From positions 1 through 63,235 of the forward strand of contig VBCK01000154.1 of assembly GCA_005882215.1 (NCBI GenBank): a stretch of 63,235 nt of DNA, written 5' to 3'. The number at the start of each line of letters is the position of its first letter. Positions within the stretch are counted from its first letter, which is position 1. This document shows, one piece after another, positions 40,007 to 47,729 of the stretch. This DNA comes from Betaproteobacteria bacterium (GTDB lineage Bacteria; Pseudomonadota; Gammaproteobacteria; Burkholderiales; Burkholderiaceae_F). The notes beneath the pieces are model-generated. The model did no database searches. It was not told where the DNA came from and saw only the letters and a program-made list of their open reading frames with translations. Made by a program: the position numbers and the translations under genes.

Positions 40007-41272
40007 TCAGTGTTGCGAGGTGATCTTGTCGCTGATGGCTGCGTCGCACTTACAAGAGCAGGCCCGGGCCGCGCGTGCGATCGCCGCGCATGCGTCGATT
40101 CGTTGAGCGGCGCTTCCGGTGGCGGAGTCGGCGCCGGCCGCGATCCGCAGCAGCGCGCGTGTCTGCTCCAGCCCCAGCGAGGGAGCCAGTTGCTGCAGCA
40201 GTGCGACCATTCCCGATACATGGGCGGCGGCAAACGAGGAGCCGTCGACAAATCCCCAGCGGTCCACCGGCAGCGTGGTCGGAACGTCATGGCCAGGAGC
40301 GGTCACCGCCGCCGCCGGGTCGCCCACCCCGTTGGCGCCGTCGGCCGACACCGCGATCACGCCGGGGTGCGATGCCGGAAAGCCTCCTCCCGCGGTCAGC
40401 GGATCGACCGCGCCCACCACGGCCACCCTGCGCACGACCGCCGCATCCAGCAGCATGTGCAGCAGCTTGTCTTCCGGACCCGTTACGCTCATGTTGATCA
40501 CGGTGGCCCCGCGGTCCAGAGCGAACTGAAAGGCCTTGGCCAGTGTGAAGCTGTTGCAGTCCGCCGCGGTGCCGACCTCCCAGCAGGCTCGCAGCGCCAT
40601 CAGCCTGGCCCCGGGTGCGACGCCCGCGATGCCGATCCCGTTGTCAGCCCGCGCCGCGATGATCCCCGCCACTGCGGTTCCATGCATTTCGGCCACATAC
40701 GGGTGCGCATCCACAAAGTTTTCCACGATCGAAATCTGCCCGGCCAGATCCGGGTGGCTCACTTCAACGCCGCTGTCGAGCTGCGCGACCGACACGTTGC
40801 GCCCGGTCGTCACCGCGTGCAGCTCGGCCAGATGCCAGGCGGAGGCCGCCGGCTGCAACGCAAACAGCGGGTCATTATGGGCCAGCGAATGGAATTTGTG
40901 CAGCGGTTGCGCCCAGGCCGTCCTGGAATCCTGTGCCAGCTCGTCCAGCAGCGCCGGCAGCGGCCGCTCGTCTGTCACGGTCATCAGAAAGCAGTCGACC
41001 CCGAGCGAAACCATCGGCCAGTCGGATTCGAGGACCAGTCCGTGGGCGGACGCGAGGGCGGAGGCGATATGGTGCCGCAGCGCGCGGCCGGACTGCGCGT
41101 CGTAGCCACCGCCATAGCTCGCGTCGGGCCGGAAATGCGCCGGCGGAATCCGCAGCATCACCAGGATCCGCCGTTCCTCGCCACCTGGGGGTGCGCTCGC
41201 GGGTGCGGGTGCCTGGGCGCGGCAGATCGCTGCTGCAGCGATCATCAGCCCCAGTACGCAGGCGCGGATCAC
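40007..41272 (-). CDS. Subtilisin-like (S8) serine protease, exported
   Basis: A 421-residue protease starting at GTG 41272, whose first bases overlap the anti-sigma stop (GTGA). Residues 1-20 form a signal peptide; 35-125 a prodomain-like alpha/beta unit ending in TAWAQPLHKF. The triad is Asp166 (VAQLDSGVEVSHPDL), His197 (MHGTAVAGIIAA) and Ser346 (DGSSFAAAHVSGM). The oxyanion-hole asparagine of subtilases (AAGN) is replaced by alanine (VVGAVD, about residue 288), so turnover may be slow. The C-terminus has a CSCKCD cysteine cluster. Its coupling with the anti-sigma gene suggests a role in sigma release. Confidence 0.9.
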   Translation of the reverse strand: MIRACVLGLMIAAAAICRAQAPAPASAPPGGEERRILVMLRIPPAHFRPDASYGGGYDAQSGRALRHHIASALASAHGLVLESDWPMVSLGVDCFLMTVTDERPLPALLDELAQDSRTAWAQPLHKFHSLAHNDPLFALQPAASAWHLAELHAVTTGRNVSVAQLDSGVEVSHPDLAGQISIVENFVDAHPYVAEMHGTAVAGIIAARADNGIGIAGVAPGARLMALRACWEVGTAADCNSFTLAKAFQFALDRGATVINMSVTGPEDKLLHMLLDAAVVRRVAVVGAVDPLTAGGGFPASHPGVIAVSADGANGVGDPAAAVTAPGHDVPTTLPVDRWGFVDGSSFAAAHVSGMVALLQQLAPSLGLEQTRALLRIAAGADSATGSAAQRIDACAAIARAARACSCKCDAAISDKITSQH

Positions 41273-41928
41273 CGTGCTTTGTCCGTCTCGAGCGGCTCGG
41301 CCAGCACCACTGCCGGCTCTTCGTGCAGGCGCGTCAACGCGGCCTGCAGGCTCCCCGGGGAGACCGCCACGATGAAGCCGTTCGACGCCGTTGGTCCGTC
41401 GACGATGCGGCCGCCTGCAAGGCGCAGTACCCGCGCGACTTCCCGTTGCGGCGCAGCCGGGTCGAACACGACCACCAGGCTGCCGGCGGCGTGCTGGGGC
41501 GCGCTGGCCGAGGCCAGCGTGTGATACGCGAGCGCGGTGCGATCCGGTTGCAGCACCTGCCACCCGAGCGCGAAGATCAGTGCGAACTGCACGGCCAGTG
41601 CGAATTTGATCCAGGCCGGCATCAGGCCCGCGGACGAGGCTGGCCGGGGCGCCGGCCGGCGGGGTCGACGCGCGGGAGCGGCCTCGACGAGCCGCGGGCG
41701 CAGCTTGTCCAGCGCGGCCCCGGCGTCGGGCGGCAGCTCACTGACGATGTAGGCCGAATGCAGCAGTCGCACGGCTTCGAGCTCCGAGCGGCATTCCGCA
41801 CAGCCTCGCAGATGCTCCTCGACCTGTTCGGCTTCGCCGCCGCCGAGCGAGCCGTTCAGGTACCAGGGCAGCAGCTCCTGTGTCGTCTGATGCGGCGATC
41901 TGGCGAAACTCAACACGCGCCCCATCAT
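41269..41928 (-). CDS. Zinc-finger anti-sigma factor with periplasmic protease-prodomain-like domain
   Basis: A 219-residue single-pass protein. The cytoplasmic part has the ZAS zinc motif His39-x3-Cys43-x2-Cys46 (EEHLRGCAECRSEL) that binds ECF sigma factors. A membrane helix covers about 107-125. The periplasmic domain (150-213) reads LVVVFDPAAPQREVARVLRL, then AGGRIVDGPTASNGFIVAV and a last strand AVVLAEP, which is the beta-alpha-beta-beta-alpha-beta pattern of fervidolysin-type/I9-like protease prodomains. ATG 41928 overlaps the sigma stop by one base; ATG 41925 is also possible. The stop overlaps the protease start. Confidence 0.87.
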   Translation of the reverse strand: MMGRVLSFARSPHQTTQELLPWYLNGSLGGGEAEQVEEHLRGCAECRSELEAVRLLHSAYIVSELPPDAGAALDKLRPRLVEAAPARRPRRPAPRPASSAGLMPAWIKFALAVQFALIFALGWQVLQPDRTALAYHTLASASAPQHAAGSLVVVFDPAAPQREVARVLRLAGGRIVDGPTASNGFIVAVSPGSLQAALTRLHEEPAVVLAEPLETDKAR

Positions 41929-42524
41929 CAGAACTCCCCCGCGCGTTCCGACAGAAACTGCCGCAACCGCTTGCGCGCGTGAAACATGCGCGTCTTCACC
42001 GTGTCCACCGGGCATCCCATGATCTGCGCGATCTCCCGGTAGGCGCACCCGTGGTAGTAGGTCAATTCGATCACCGTCCGCTGCTCGGTGGACATGCGAC
42101 CGATCTGCTGCAGCAGCAGCGCCCAGCGCTGCTTTTGCATCAACGTGTCTTCCGGCCCGGGTAGCGTCGATTCGAAATCCCGATCGTCGGACTCCACTGG
42201 TTCGTCGAACCGACCGATCGCCTTAAGCGCCTTGCGGTACGCGATCGAAAAAATCCAGGTGGACACCTTCGACTGGCCGTTGAAGCTGCCTGCTTTGCGC
42301 CAGACCACCAACATCGCGTCGTTCAACACCTCTTCGACCACGTGCGGGCGCCGGACCACTCGCTCAAGGAACCGCGTGAGCCGCGGGAAATAACCGCGAT
42401 ACAGCGTCTCGAATGCCAAGCGGTCGCCGGCGGCAATTCGCCGCAGCAGAACGGCCTCGTCGGCCGATCCGTCAACCGTTCGGCCCGGATCCGCGGCCGT
42501 CTTGGAGGTGCGCCCAATCAGCAT
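41928..42524 (-). CDS. ECF-family RNA polymerase sigma factor
   Basis: A 198-residue sigma factor. Region 2 runs AFETLYRGYFPRLTRFLERVVRR ... EVLNDAMLVVWRKAGSFNGQSKVSTWIFSIAYRKAL, region 4 runs MSTEQRTVIELTYYHGCAYREIAQIMGCPVDTVKTRMFHARKRL. ATG 42524 is taken; a TTG at 42542 in frame would add six residues. It is the first gene of a four-gene operon with anti-sigma, subtilase and outer-membrane protein, with overlapping stops and starts, and probably activates its own promoter upstream of 42542. Confidence 0.93.
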   Translation of the reverse strand: MLIGRTSKTAADPGRTVDGSADEAVLLRRIAAGDRLAFETLYRGYFPRLTRFLERVVRRPHVVEEVLNDAMLVVWRKAGSFNGQSKVSTWIFSIAYRKALKAIGRFDEPVESDDRDFESTLPGPEDTLMQKQRWALLLQQIGRMSTEQRTVIELTYYHGCAYREIAQIMGCPVDTVKTRMFHARKRLRQFLSERAGEF

Positions 42525-42771
42525 CGCGACTTTCCCGAGCAACGTGCGTTAATCCCCTTTGAGCGTGAAAGGTTCAATCAGTGCCCCGTCCTGACGTGTT
42601 CCAGCGACTCGTGCCGCATAAAGCCGCAAATAAGGGGTGCGAGGGACAGCGAGGGACAGAAGCGGCAGAACGGCCAGCAGGGCTGGGAGGGGAGCAGCGA
42701 AGGGCAGGCAGCGCGGAAACGGGCGGAAAACGGCTCCGCGGGCTTGCGGCCCGCGTCGTCCGCCCGGGCGC

Positions 42772-42870
42772 TCATTGCCGTTTCTTCTCGCGCTTTTCCT
42801 GCCGCTTTTCCTTGGCGCTTTTCTGCGCCGGCTTCTTCTTGTCCTTCTTGGTGTCGTGCGATTTGGACAT
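42772..42870 (-). CDS. Lysine-rich small protein (32 residues)
   Basis: The short frame MSKSHDTKKDKKKPAQKSAK continues with EKRQEKREKKRQ and stops at 42772. GAGGTG lies 7-12 bases before ATG 42870, a good ribosome binding site. Nearly half of the residues are lysine or arginine and no hydrophobic segment is present, so it is probably disordered and nucleic-acid-binding. Similar short KK-rich proteins are annotated as hypothetical in Betaproteobacteria. Confidence 0.6.
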   Translation of the reverse strand: MSKSHDTKKDKKKPAQKSAKEKRQEKREKKRQ

Positions 42871-43034
42871 GTCAATCACCTCGAGCGGGGACCAAACGGA
42901 CCCGTCTCGGCATCTTATCAGCGGCCGATCCGGTGGCGCCAATATGAGCAGCTGGTTCCGCGGCCGGGGCGCCGCTGCTTGCAGCGCCAGATCGGGGCCC
43001 GCTATCGTACGGCGTGAGCCGACCGGAGGAGCGA

Positions 43035-43562
43035 ATGCGCAATGCCTCAATTGCAAGTGTCGTTGTGTTGTTGCCGCTGGCGCTGAGCGCGGCCGAGGCG
43101 GTGCCCGACAGCCTGGCACCGCCGGCGGGCCTGAAGCGGCTGCTGGACGCGAGCGCAGTGGGCGTTCAGATCTATCGATGCGCCCCGCCGAAGGGCGCCG
43201 AGGGGAAAGCCGCGGCCGTGTGGAATTTCGAGGCGCCGCGCGCCACGCTGACCGACCAACGGGGACAGCCGGTCGGCCGCCACTACGCCGGCCCGACCTG
43301 GGAGGCCTCCGATGGCAGCAAGGTCACCGGCAAAGTGGCCGCGCGCGCCGACGCGACGGAGCCAGGGGCGATTGCCTGGCTGCTGCTGAAGACCGAATCG
43401 GCGGGCACGCCAGGCCGCTTCGATCAGGTCCGCGCGGTGCAGCGCCTTTTCACGTCGGGCGGTTCAGCGCCGCCGGGCACCTGCGCGCACCTCGACGAGG
43501 TGCTCGAGGTCCCGTACCGGGCCATGTACGTGTTCTGGGTGCAACCCGCCGAAGCCCGTTAG
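43035..43562 (+). CDS. DUF3455 family exported protein
   Basis: A 175-residue protein with a signal peptide (MRNASIASVVVLLPLALSAAEA). ATG 43035 has GGAGGAG 7 bases upstream. The mature part matches DUF3455: GVQIYRCAPPKGAE, WNFEAPRATLTDQRGQPVGRHYAGPTWEASDGSKVTGKV, a conserved lysine/threonine strand LLLKTES, and a C-terminal YVFWV. It is expected to be periplasmic or outer-membrane-associated with no known activity. It converges with the low-complexity gene at 44058. Confidence 0.85.
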   Translation: MRNASIASVVVLLPLALSAAEAVPDSLAPPAGLKRLLDASAVGVQIYRCAPPKGAEGKAAAVWNFEAPRATLTDQRGQPVGRHYAGPTWEASDGSKVTGKVAARADATEPGAIAWLLLKTESAGTPGRFDQVRAVQRLFTSGGSAPPGTCAHLDEVLEVPYRAMYVFWVQPAEAR

Positions 43563-43590
43563 GGCGAAGGCGGGCGCTCGGCAGCGACCT

Positions 43591-44058
43591 TTAGCGGCCG
43601 CGAGCGATCGGGCCTGAAACCGGCGTCGCGCCGCGCCCCGGCGCGCGACCGCCGGAGCCGCCACCGACGTGCGGCATGGAGACGGAGTGCGGCATGGAGA
43701 CGGAGTGCGGCGCGGACACGAAGTGCGGTCCACCGACCGGGCCCGGGAACCGGTGGAATCCGTGATCGAATCGGTCGCGATCGCGATCGCGATCGTGATC
43801 GTGATGATGATGACGGAAGTCCCACCAGAAAGGCACCACGCCGACACTGTAATTGATGGGACCTTCGCCCCAATTGCAACCGAAGAACTCGGGGTCGCAG
43901 CCGTTGCCGTATGAAGGTGCCGGAGCGTACGACGGCGGCGCGCCGTAGTACGAGGGCGCTGCCGCGACCGGGTAGGGCGGGGGAGGCGCCGACGCTTGCC
44001 AGCGGCTCTGCTGCAGCTCGCGCTCCAGTTGCTGCAGTTTGTCGTTCAACCTCTGCAT
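43591..44058 (-). CDS. Low-complexity protein with coiled-coil start and His/Asp/Arg-rich tail
   Basis: A 155-residue protein. Residues 1-20 (MQRLNDKLQQLERELQQSRW) form a short coiled coil, followed by a proline/tyrosine-rich stretch (YYGAPPSYAPAPSYGNG), a cysteine pair (CDPEFFGC), then FRHHHHDHDRDRDRDRFDHG and three near-copies of SMPHSV. There is no signal peptide and no recognised family. The His/Asp-rich part could bind metal ions. The open frame begins abruptly: in the next frame upstream MPEQLKDRL precedes a continuation that would extend the coiled coil (see the finding), so the 5' end may be frameshifted. Confidence 0.6.
   Translation of the reverse strand: MQRLNDKLQQLERELQQSRWQASAPPPPYPVAAAPSYYGAPPSYAPAPSYGNGCDPEFFGCNWGEGPINYSVGVVPFWWDFRHHHHDHDRDRDRDRFDHGFHRFPGPVGGPHFVSAPHSVSMPHSVSMPHVGGGSGGRAPGRGATPVSGPIARGR
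43669..43722. repeat. Three tandem 18-bp repeats within the low-complexity gene
   Basis: GTGCGGCATGGAGACGGA occurs twice exactly (43669-43686, 43687-43704), followed by a diverged third copy (43705-43722). Being in frame, it encodes repeated SMPHSV hexapeptides. Slippage or recombination could change the copy number between strains. Confidence 0.85.
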
Positions 44059-44246
44059 TTCGGCCTGGTGCGCCGCCTCGGCGGCGCGGTTTGTAAGCGG
44101 TCCTTAAGCTGCTCAGGCATAACCATGACCTGGCCCAGGATGCGAAGCGAGCCGCATCTTCGGCGGCGTAATGTGCGGACGCGCTTCGGTGATCTTCGAT
44201 CCTTATCGAGTTCGAGCGCCGGAGCGCGAATGGGAGGAGGACTGCC

Positions 44247-44660
44247 ATGCCGATCGATCAAGCGTTCTTTGCCACGTGGACGCCGCGGGCCCAGGGGTTG
44301 CTGCGGCTGGTCGCCTCGTTTCTGTTTCTGCAGCATGCGACCGCGAAATTCTTCGGGATCCCGCACGTCGCGTTCTTCGACAGCCTGCAGCTGATGTCGC
44401 TGATCGGGATCGCGGGCATCATCGAGCTGGTCGGCGGCACGCTGCTGCTGATCGGGCTGTGGGCGCGGGCCGCCGCGTTCGTGCTGTCCGGTGAAATGGC
44501 GTTCGCCTATTTCATCGCGCACGCCAAGCACGACATCATCTCGCCGATGATGAACCAGGGCGAGCCGGCCGTGCTGTACTGCTTCGTATTCCTGTTTCTG
44601 GCCGTCGCCGGTGCCGGGGCCTGGAGCGTGGACGCCGCGCGCAGCGCTGCCAGGACCTGA
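44247..44660 (+). CDS. DoxX family membrane protein
   Basis: A 137-residue protein with four helices. The DoxX pattern is visible: QGLLRLVASFLFLQHATAKFFGIP, GIAGIIELVGGTLLLIGLWAR and the third-helix AFVLSGEMAFAYFIAHAKHD. Members act with thioredoxin-like or redox partners in the membrane or in thiosulfate:quinone oxidoreductase (TQO); a specific role cannot be assigned. ATG 44247 follows a GGAGGA site. It converges with the YncE-like gene across a large hairpin. Confidence 0.9.
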   Translation: MPIDQAFFATWTPRAQGLLRLVASFLFLQHATAKFFGIPHVAFFDSLQLMSLIGIAGIIELVGGTLLLIGLWARAAAFVLSGEMAFAYFIAHAKHDIISPMMNQGEPAVLYCFVFLFLAVAGAGAWSVDAARSAART

Positions 44661-44668
44661 CGAAAACT

Positions 44669-44741
44669 CCCCTCGCTGCGGGACCGGGGCCGGGCTCGCC
44701 CGGCGTAGCGGGGCTACGCCCGGCGAAGCCGGGGCGAGGGG
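44669..44741. terminator. Compound hairpin between convergent doxX and yncE-like genes
   Basis: Outer arms CCCCTCGC (44669-44676) and GCGAGGGG (44734-44741) pair perfectly. Within them the two near-palindromic halves around GTAGCGGGGCTAC (44705-44717) form a second GC-rich stem (CGTAGC/GCTACG plus flanking paired GC). The right arm touches the stop codon at 44742. It is probably the bidirectional terminator for the two genes. Confidence 0.6.
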
Positions 44742-45899
44742 TCAACGCATATTGCCCGTGTGCCCCAGCGAGTAGCGCCCCGGCTGGGGCCACACGGTCA
44801 GCCCGTGCGGCTCCATGCCGACCGCGACCTGGCTGACCGCGCCGGAGTCGGTGTCGAACACGTACACGACATCGTCGTAACGGCCCGACAACCACAGCTG
44901 GCGCCCGTCGGCGCTGACGTTGCCCATGTCGGGGCTGCCACCGCCCGGAATGGGCCAGGTCTGAACCACCTTCAGCGTGCTGAAGTCGATCACGGACACG
45001 CTGCCAGGTCCATGGCGCTTGCCGTGAATCCGGTTCGAGCCCCGGTTGGCCACATAAAGGTGCGTCCCATCACGGCTCGGGTACAGCCCGTGCGTACCGA
45101 TGCCGGTTGCGATGAAGCCGACCTCCTTGAAGCCCGCCCCATCCACGATGAAGGTGCCGTCGGCCATCATGTCGGCCACCAGGAAGCGCTGGCCATCCGG
45201 CGTGACCCGGATGTCCTGCGGCATTCCGCCCTTTGACAGCTTCAGCAGCCCGATCACCCGGCGCTGCACCATGTCGATTTTTGCCAGCGCGCCGGAAAAC
45301 TCGCACGTGAAAATCGCGTAGCGGCCATCGATCGAGAAGTCGGCGTGGTTAATACCCTTGCAGCCGGCGACCTTCAGCGACGAGTTCAACGCCATCGAGT
45401 GCGGGTCGCGGAAATCGAGCCGCTCGTGCGCTTCGGCCACCACGATGGCTTCGCGACCGTCCGGCGTGAAGTACATGTTGTACGGGTCGTCGACTTTGAT
45501 CGGCTTGCCGGGCTTCGCGGTCTTCGGGTCGATCGGCGTCAGGCTGCCGTCGGTGCGCCCTTCCGCGTTGTTGGTGACCCAGAGCGTCTGCAGGTCCCAC
45601 GACGGCACGATGTGCTGCGGATTGGTGCCGACCTTGAAGCGCTCGACCACTTTGCGGGTGGACGGGTCGATCACGTACACGTCGTTGGAGCGCAAGTTCG
45701 GTACGTAGACGCGCGGCAGCGCGCCGGCCACCGCCGCGCTCAGGCTGCCGGCCCGCGCCCCGGAGTACAGGTTGCCGGGTTCGAGGACGGGCGGCATTCC
45801 GGGCGCGACGTCGACCGCGGGCGCGGCCGCGAGCGGCTGAGGCGTTGCGAGCGGGGTGAAGCACAGCGCGAAGCCGGCTGCGAGGATGCGGATGATCAT
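44742..45899 (-). CDS. YncE-like seven-bladed beta-propeller protein, exported
   Basis: A 385-residue protein with a signal peptide (about residues 1-26) and YVTN/SMP30-type propeller repeats: RVYVPNLRSNDVYVIDPSTRKVVERFKVG, INHADFSIDGRYAIFTCEF, MPQDIRVTPDGQRFLVADM, HGLYPSRDGTHLYVANRGS and MGNVSADGRQLWLSGRYD. Such propellers often bind metal or ligand at the centre and sit near exported redox enzymes. The role is unknown. The gene is 17 bases downstream of the creatininase-like gene and probably co-transcribed. Confidence 0.87.
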   Translation of the reverse strand: MIIRILAAGFALCFTPLATPQPLAAAPAVDVAPGMPPVLEPGNLYSGARAGSLSAAVAGALPRVYVPNLRSNDVYVIDPSTRKVVERFKVGTNPQHIVPSWDLQTLWVTNNAEGRTDGSLTPIDPKTAKPGKPIKVDDPYNMYFTPDGREAIVVAEAHERLDFRDPHSMALNSSLKVAGCKGINHADFSIDGRYAIFTCEFSGALAKIDMVQRRVIGLLKLSKGGMPQDIRVTPDGQRFLVADMMADGTFIVDGAGFKEVGFIATGIGTHGLYPSRDGTHLYVANRGSNRIHGKRHGPGSVSVIDFSTLKVVQTWPIPGGGSPDMGNVSADGRQLWLSGRYDDVVYVFDTDSGAVSQVAVGMEPHGLTVWPQPGRYSLGHTGNMR

Positions 45900-45916
45900 G
45901 CGCGTACGTCCAGTCT

Positions 45917-46738
45917 CTAGGAGCCGCGGCGCGCCACGCTGGCGCGGATCGCGGCCACCGTTTGGGAAATGATCTGCTCGACACCCAGTGCGCCCAGCTG
46001 TGCGCTGGCGCGCCGAGGATCGCCGCCATACACGCCCTGGGCAGGTCCCAGCGGTGTCGGCTGCTTCAGCAATTCGGTCCGCACCGCGCCCGGGTCGATG
46101 GCGAGCATCAGCGACGTGTCAGCCAGCGCGGCGTGGGTTCCGATCTCGTCGTCACGAAAGCCCCGTTCGCGCAGCACGGCAGCGAAGCCTTCTTCGCTGG
46201 CGCGGTAGTACTCGGCGATCGCGTGCACGCGGGCCGGTGAATGCGCCCATTCGCGATTCAAGCGGTCGGCGACGGATTTCAGGTCCTTCTGGTAGCCACC
46301 GTGATCGCCCAGCAGCACGATGTCCCGGAAACCGTGCGTCCGCAGGCTGCGCGCCGCGTACTCCAGGGTCCGTTCGAACACCTCGTCCGGGATCGAAATC
46401 GTTCCGGCAAAGCGCATGTGGGAAGAGGGCGGGTCGATGCGACCTTCGGGAACATAGGCGATCACCGGCGCGACGATCGCGTTGCCGAGCGATGCGGCGA
46501 TCCTGCCGGCCAGGAACCTGACCCGTTCATTGTGCTTGCCCAGCACGATCGCCGGTCCGCTTTGCTCGGTGCCCCCGATCGGCACGATCGCGGTGGTCTG
46601 GCCGGCGTCGATCGCCCCGCGCAGCTCGGTCCAGGTGAGCTCCTCCAGGAAGACCGACGGCGGCGACTGCGCGCGCGCCGCGACCGCCGGCGCCAGCATC
46701 GCCGCGCACAGACCCAGACACCAGGTTTCGCGGACCAT
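45917..46738 (-). CDS. Creatininase-family amidohydrolase, exported
   Basis: A 273-residue protein with a clear signal peptide (LCAAMLAPAVAARAQ), unusual for this family. The core has VPIGGTEQSGPAIVLGKHNERVRFLAG (metal-site strand, with Ser in place of the usual first histidine, and GKHN instead of LxTD), MRFAGTISIPDEVF, and DIVLLGDHGGYQ and DEIGTHAALADTS for the remaining metal residues. Related enzymes hydrolyse creatinine or, in MftE, a peptide; the substrate here is unknown. It precedes the YncE-like gene by 17 bases. Confidence 0.85.
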   Translation of the reverse strand: MVRETWCLGLCAAMLAPAVAARAQSPPSVFLEELTWTELRGAIDAGQTTAIVPIGGTEQSGPAIVLGKHNERVRFLAGRIAASLGNAIVAPVIAYVPEGRIDPPSSHMRFAGTISIPDEVFERTLEYAARSLRTHGFRDIVLLGDHGGYQKDLKSVADRLNREWAHSPARVHAIAEYYRASEEGFAAVLRERGFRDDEIGTHAALADTSLMLAIDPGAVRTELLKQPTPLGPAQGVYGGDPRRASAQLGALGVEQIISQTVAAIRASVARRGS

Positions 46739-46789
46739 CGTGGCTTGAAGTCGACTTGCGGATTGCGGAAAGCTTCGTACGATACGCGA

Positions 46790-47729
46790 ATGTCGAGCAG
46801 GACATCCGAGCGATTCAGCGCGCTGTACCGGCTGCGCGTCGATGGGCGCGACGTTCAGGCGCGCGCTCGCGCGCTCGCGCTCGAGCAGAGCATCGAGATG
46901 CCGCTGGAGGCGGTCACGCAGGATTTCATCCGGGATAACGTGGTGGCGCGGGTCGAATCGATCGAGGCCGCCGCCGACGGTGGCGGCGCCGGATTCGATG
47001 TGAAGCTGTCGTTCGCGACCGCGACCACCGGCCTGGAGGCCGGACAGTTACTGAACATGCTGTTCGGGAACTGTTGCGGACCAGGAATATGCGCGATTCG
47101 GACCGCGGGTGGCGGCAGTGCAGCGCGCGATCGAACGCGCGGGCGCCGAACGGATGCCGGCAGGTCGCGTGCTGTACGCGCCGACCCTGTCGGGGGGACC
47201 CAGGCGACTGCGCGAGCAGCTGCGAATCGTGCACGATCAGGGAGTGGCAGCCGTGCTGATCTGTCCAATGCTGAGCGGGGTGCCGACGCTGGTCGAGCTG
47301 GTGCGCGAGGAGGCCGGCGTTCCCATCCTGGCGCACCCGGCATTCGCGGGGAACGCGCGCATCGCGCCCGACCTGTTGCTGGGACGCATGTTCCGGCTAT
47401 TCGGCGCCGATGCGACAATCTTCCCGAACTTCGGCGGCCGCTTCTCGTATCCGCGTGAGACCTGCCGGGCGATCGCGCGACGCGCGCGGGAGCCGCTCGG
47501 AGGCGCCGCTGCGATACTGCCGGTGCCCGCCGGGGGAATGGGAACCGGGCGGGTGGACGAGATGATCGAAGAATTCGGTTCCGACGTGATGCTGTTGATC
47601 GGCGGCCACCTCCTGGCCGGAGCGACCGCAGCGGGCGACTCGATCCTGGCCCGGGCCACTGCCTTCGTCGAGCGGGTTCACGCTGCGGCAGCCTCGTTGC
47701 GGCCGCCGGCGGCGGGGCGGGAACAATGA
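46790..47729 (+). pseudogene. RuBisCO-like protein gene with internal deletion and frameshift
   Basis: From ATG 46790 the frame encodes the N-terminal domain (RFSALYRLRVDG ... VKLSFATATTGLEAGQLLNMLFGN). At about 47070 the frame shifts, and the remaining TIM-barrel part continues in another frame: ADQEYARFGPRVAAVQRAIE, VLYAPTLSGGPRRLREQL, VPILAHPAFAGNARIAP, ADATIFPNFGGRFSY and LPVPAGGMGTGRVDEM, to the stop at 47729. About 75 codons between FGN and ADQEY are missing, including the region that carries the active-site lysines and metal ligands (KPQG and KDD in the family). The residual 206-residue frame from GTG 47109 cannot form a complete barrel. Its stop overlaps the cupin start. Confidence 0.85.

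Noticed and set aside
43669..43722. Short tandem repeats as a CRISPR-like array
   Set aside because: The 18-bp units have no spacers and lie in frame inside a low-complexity coding region.
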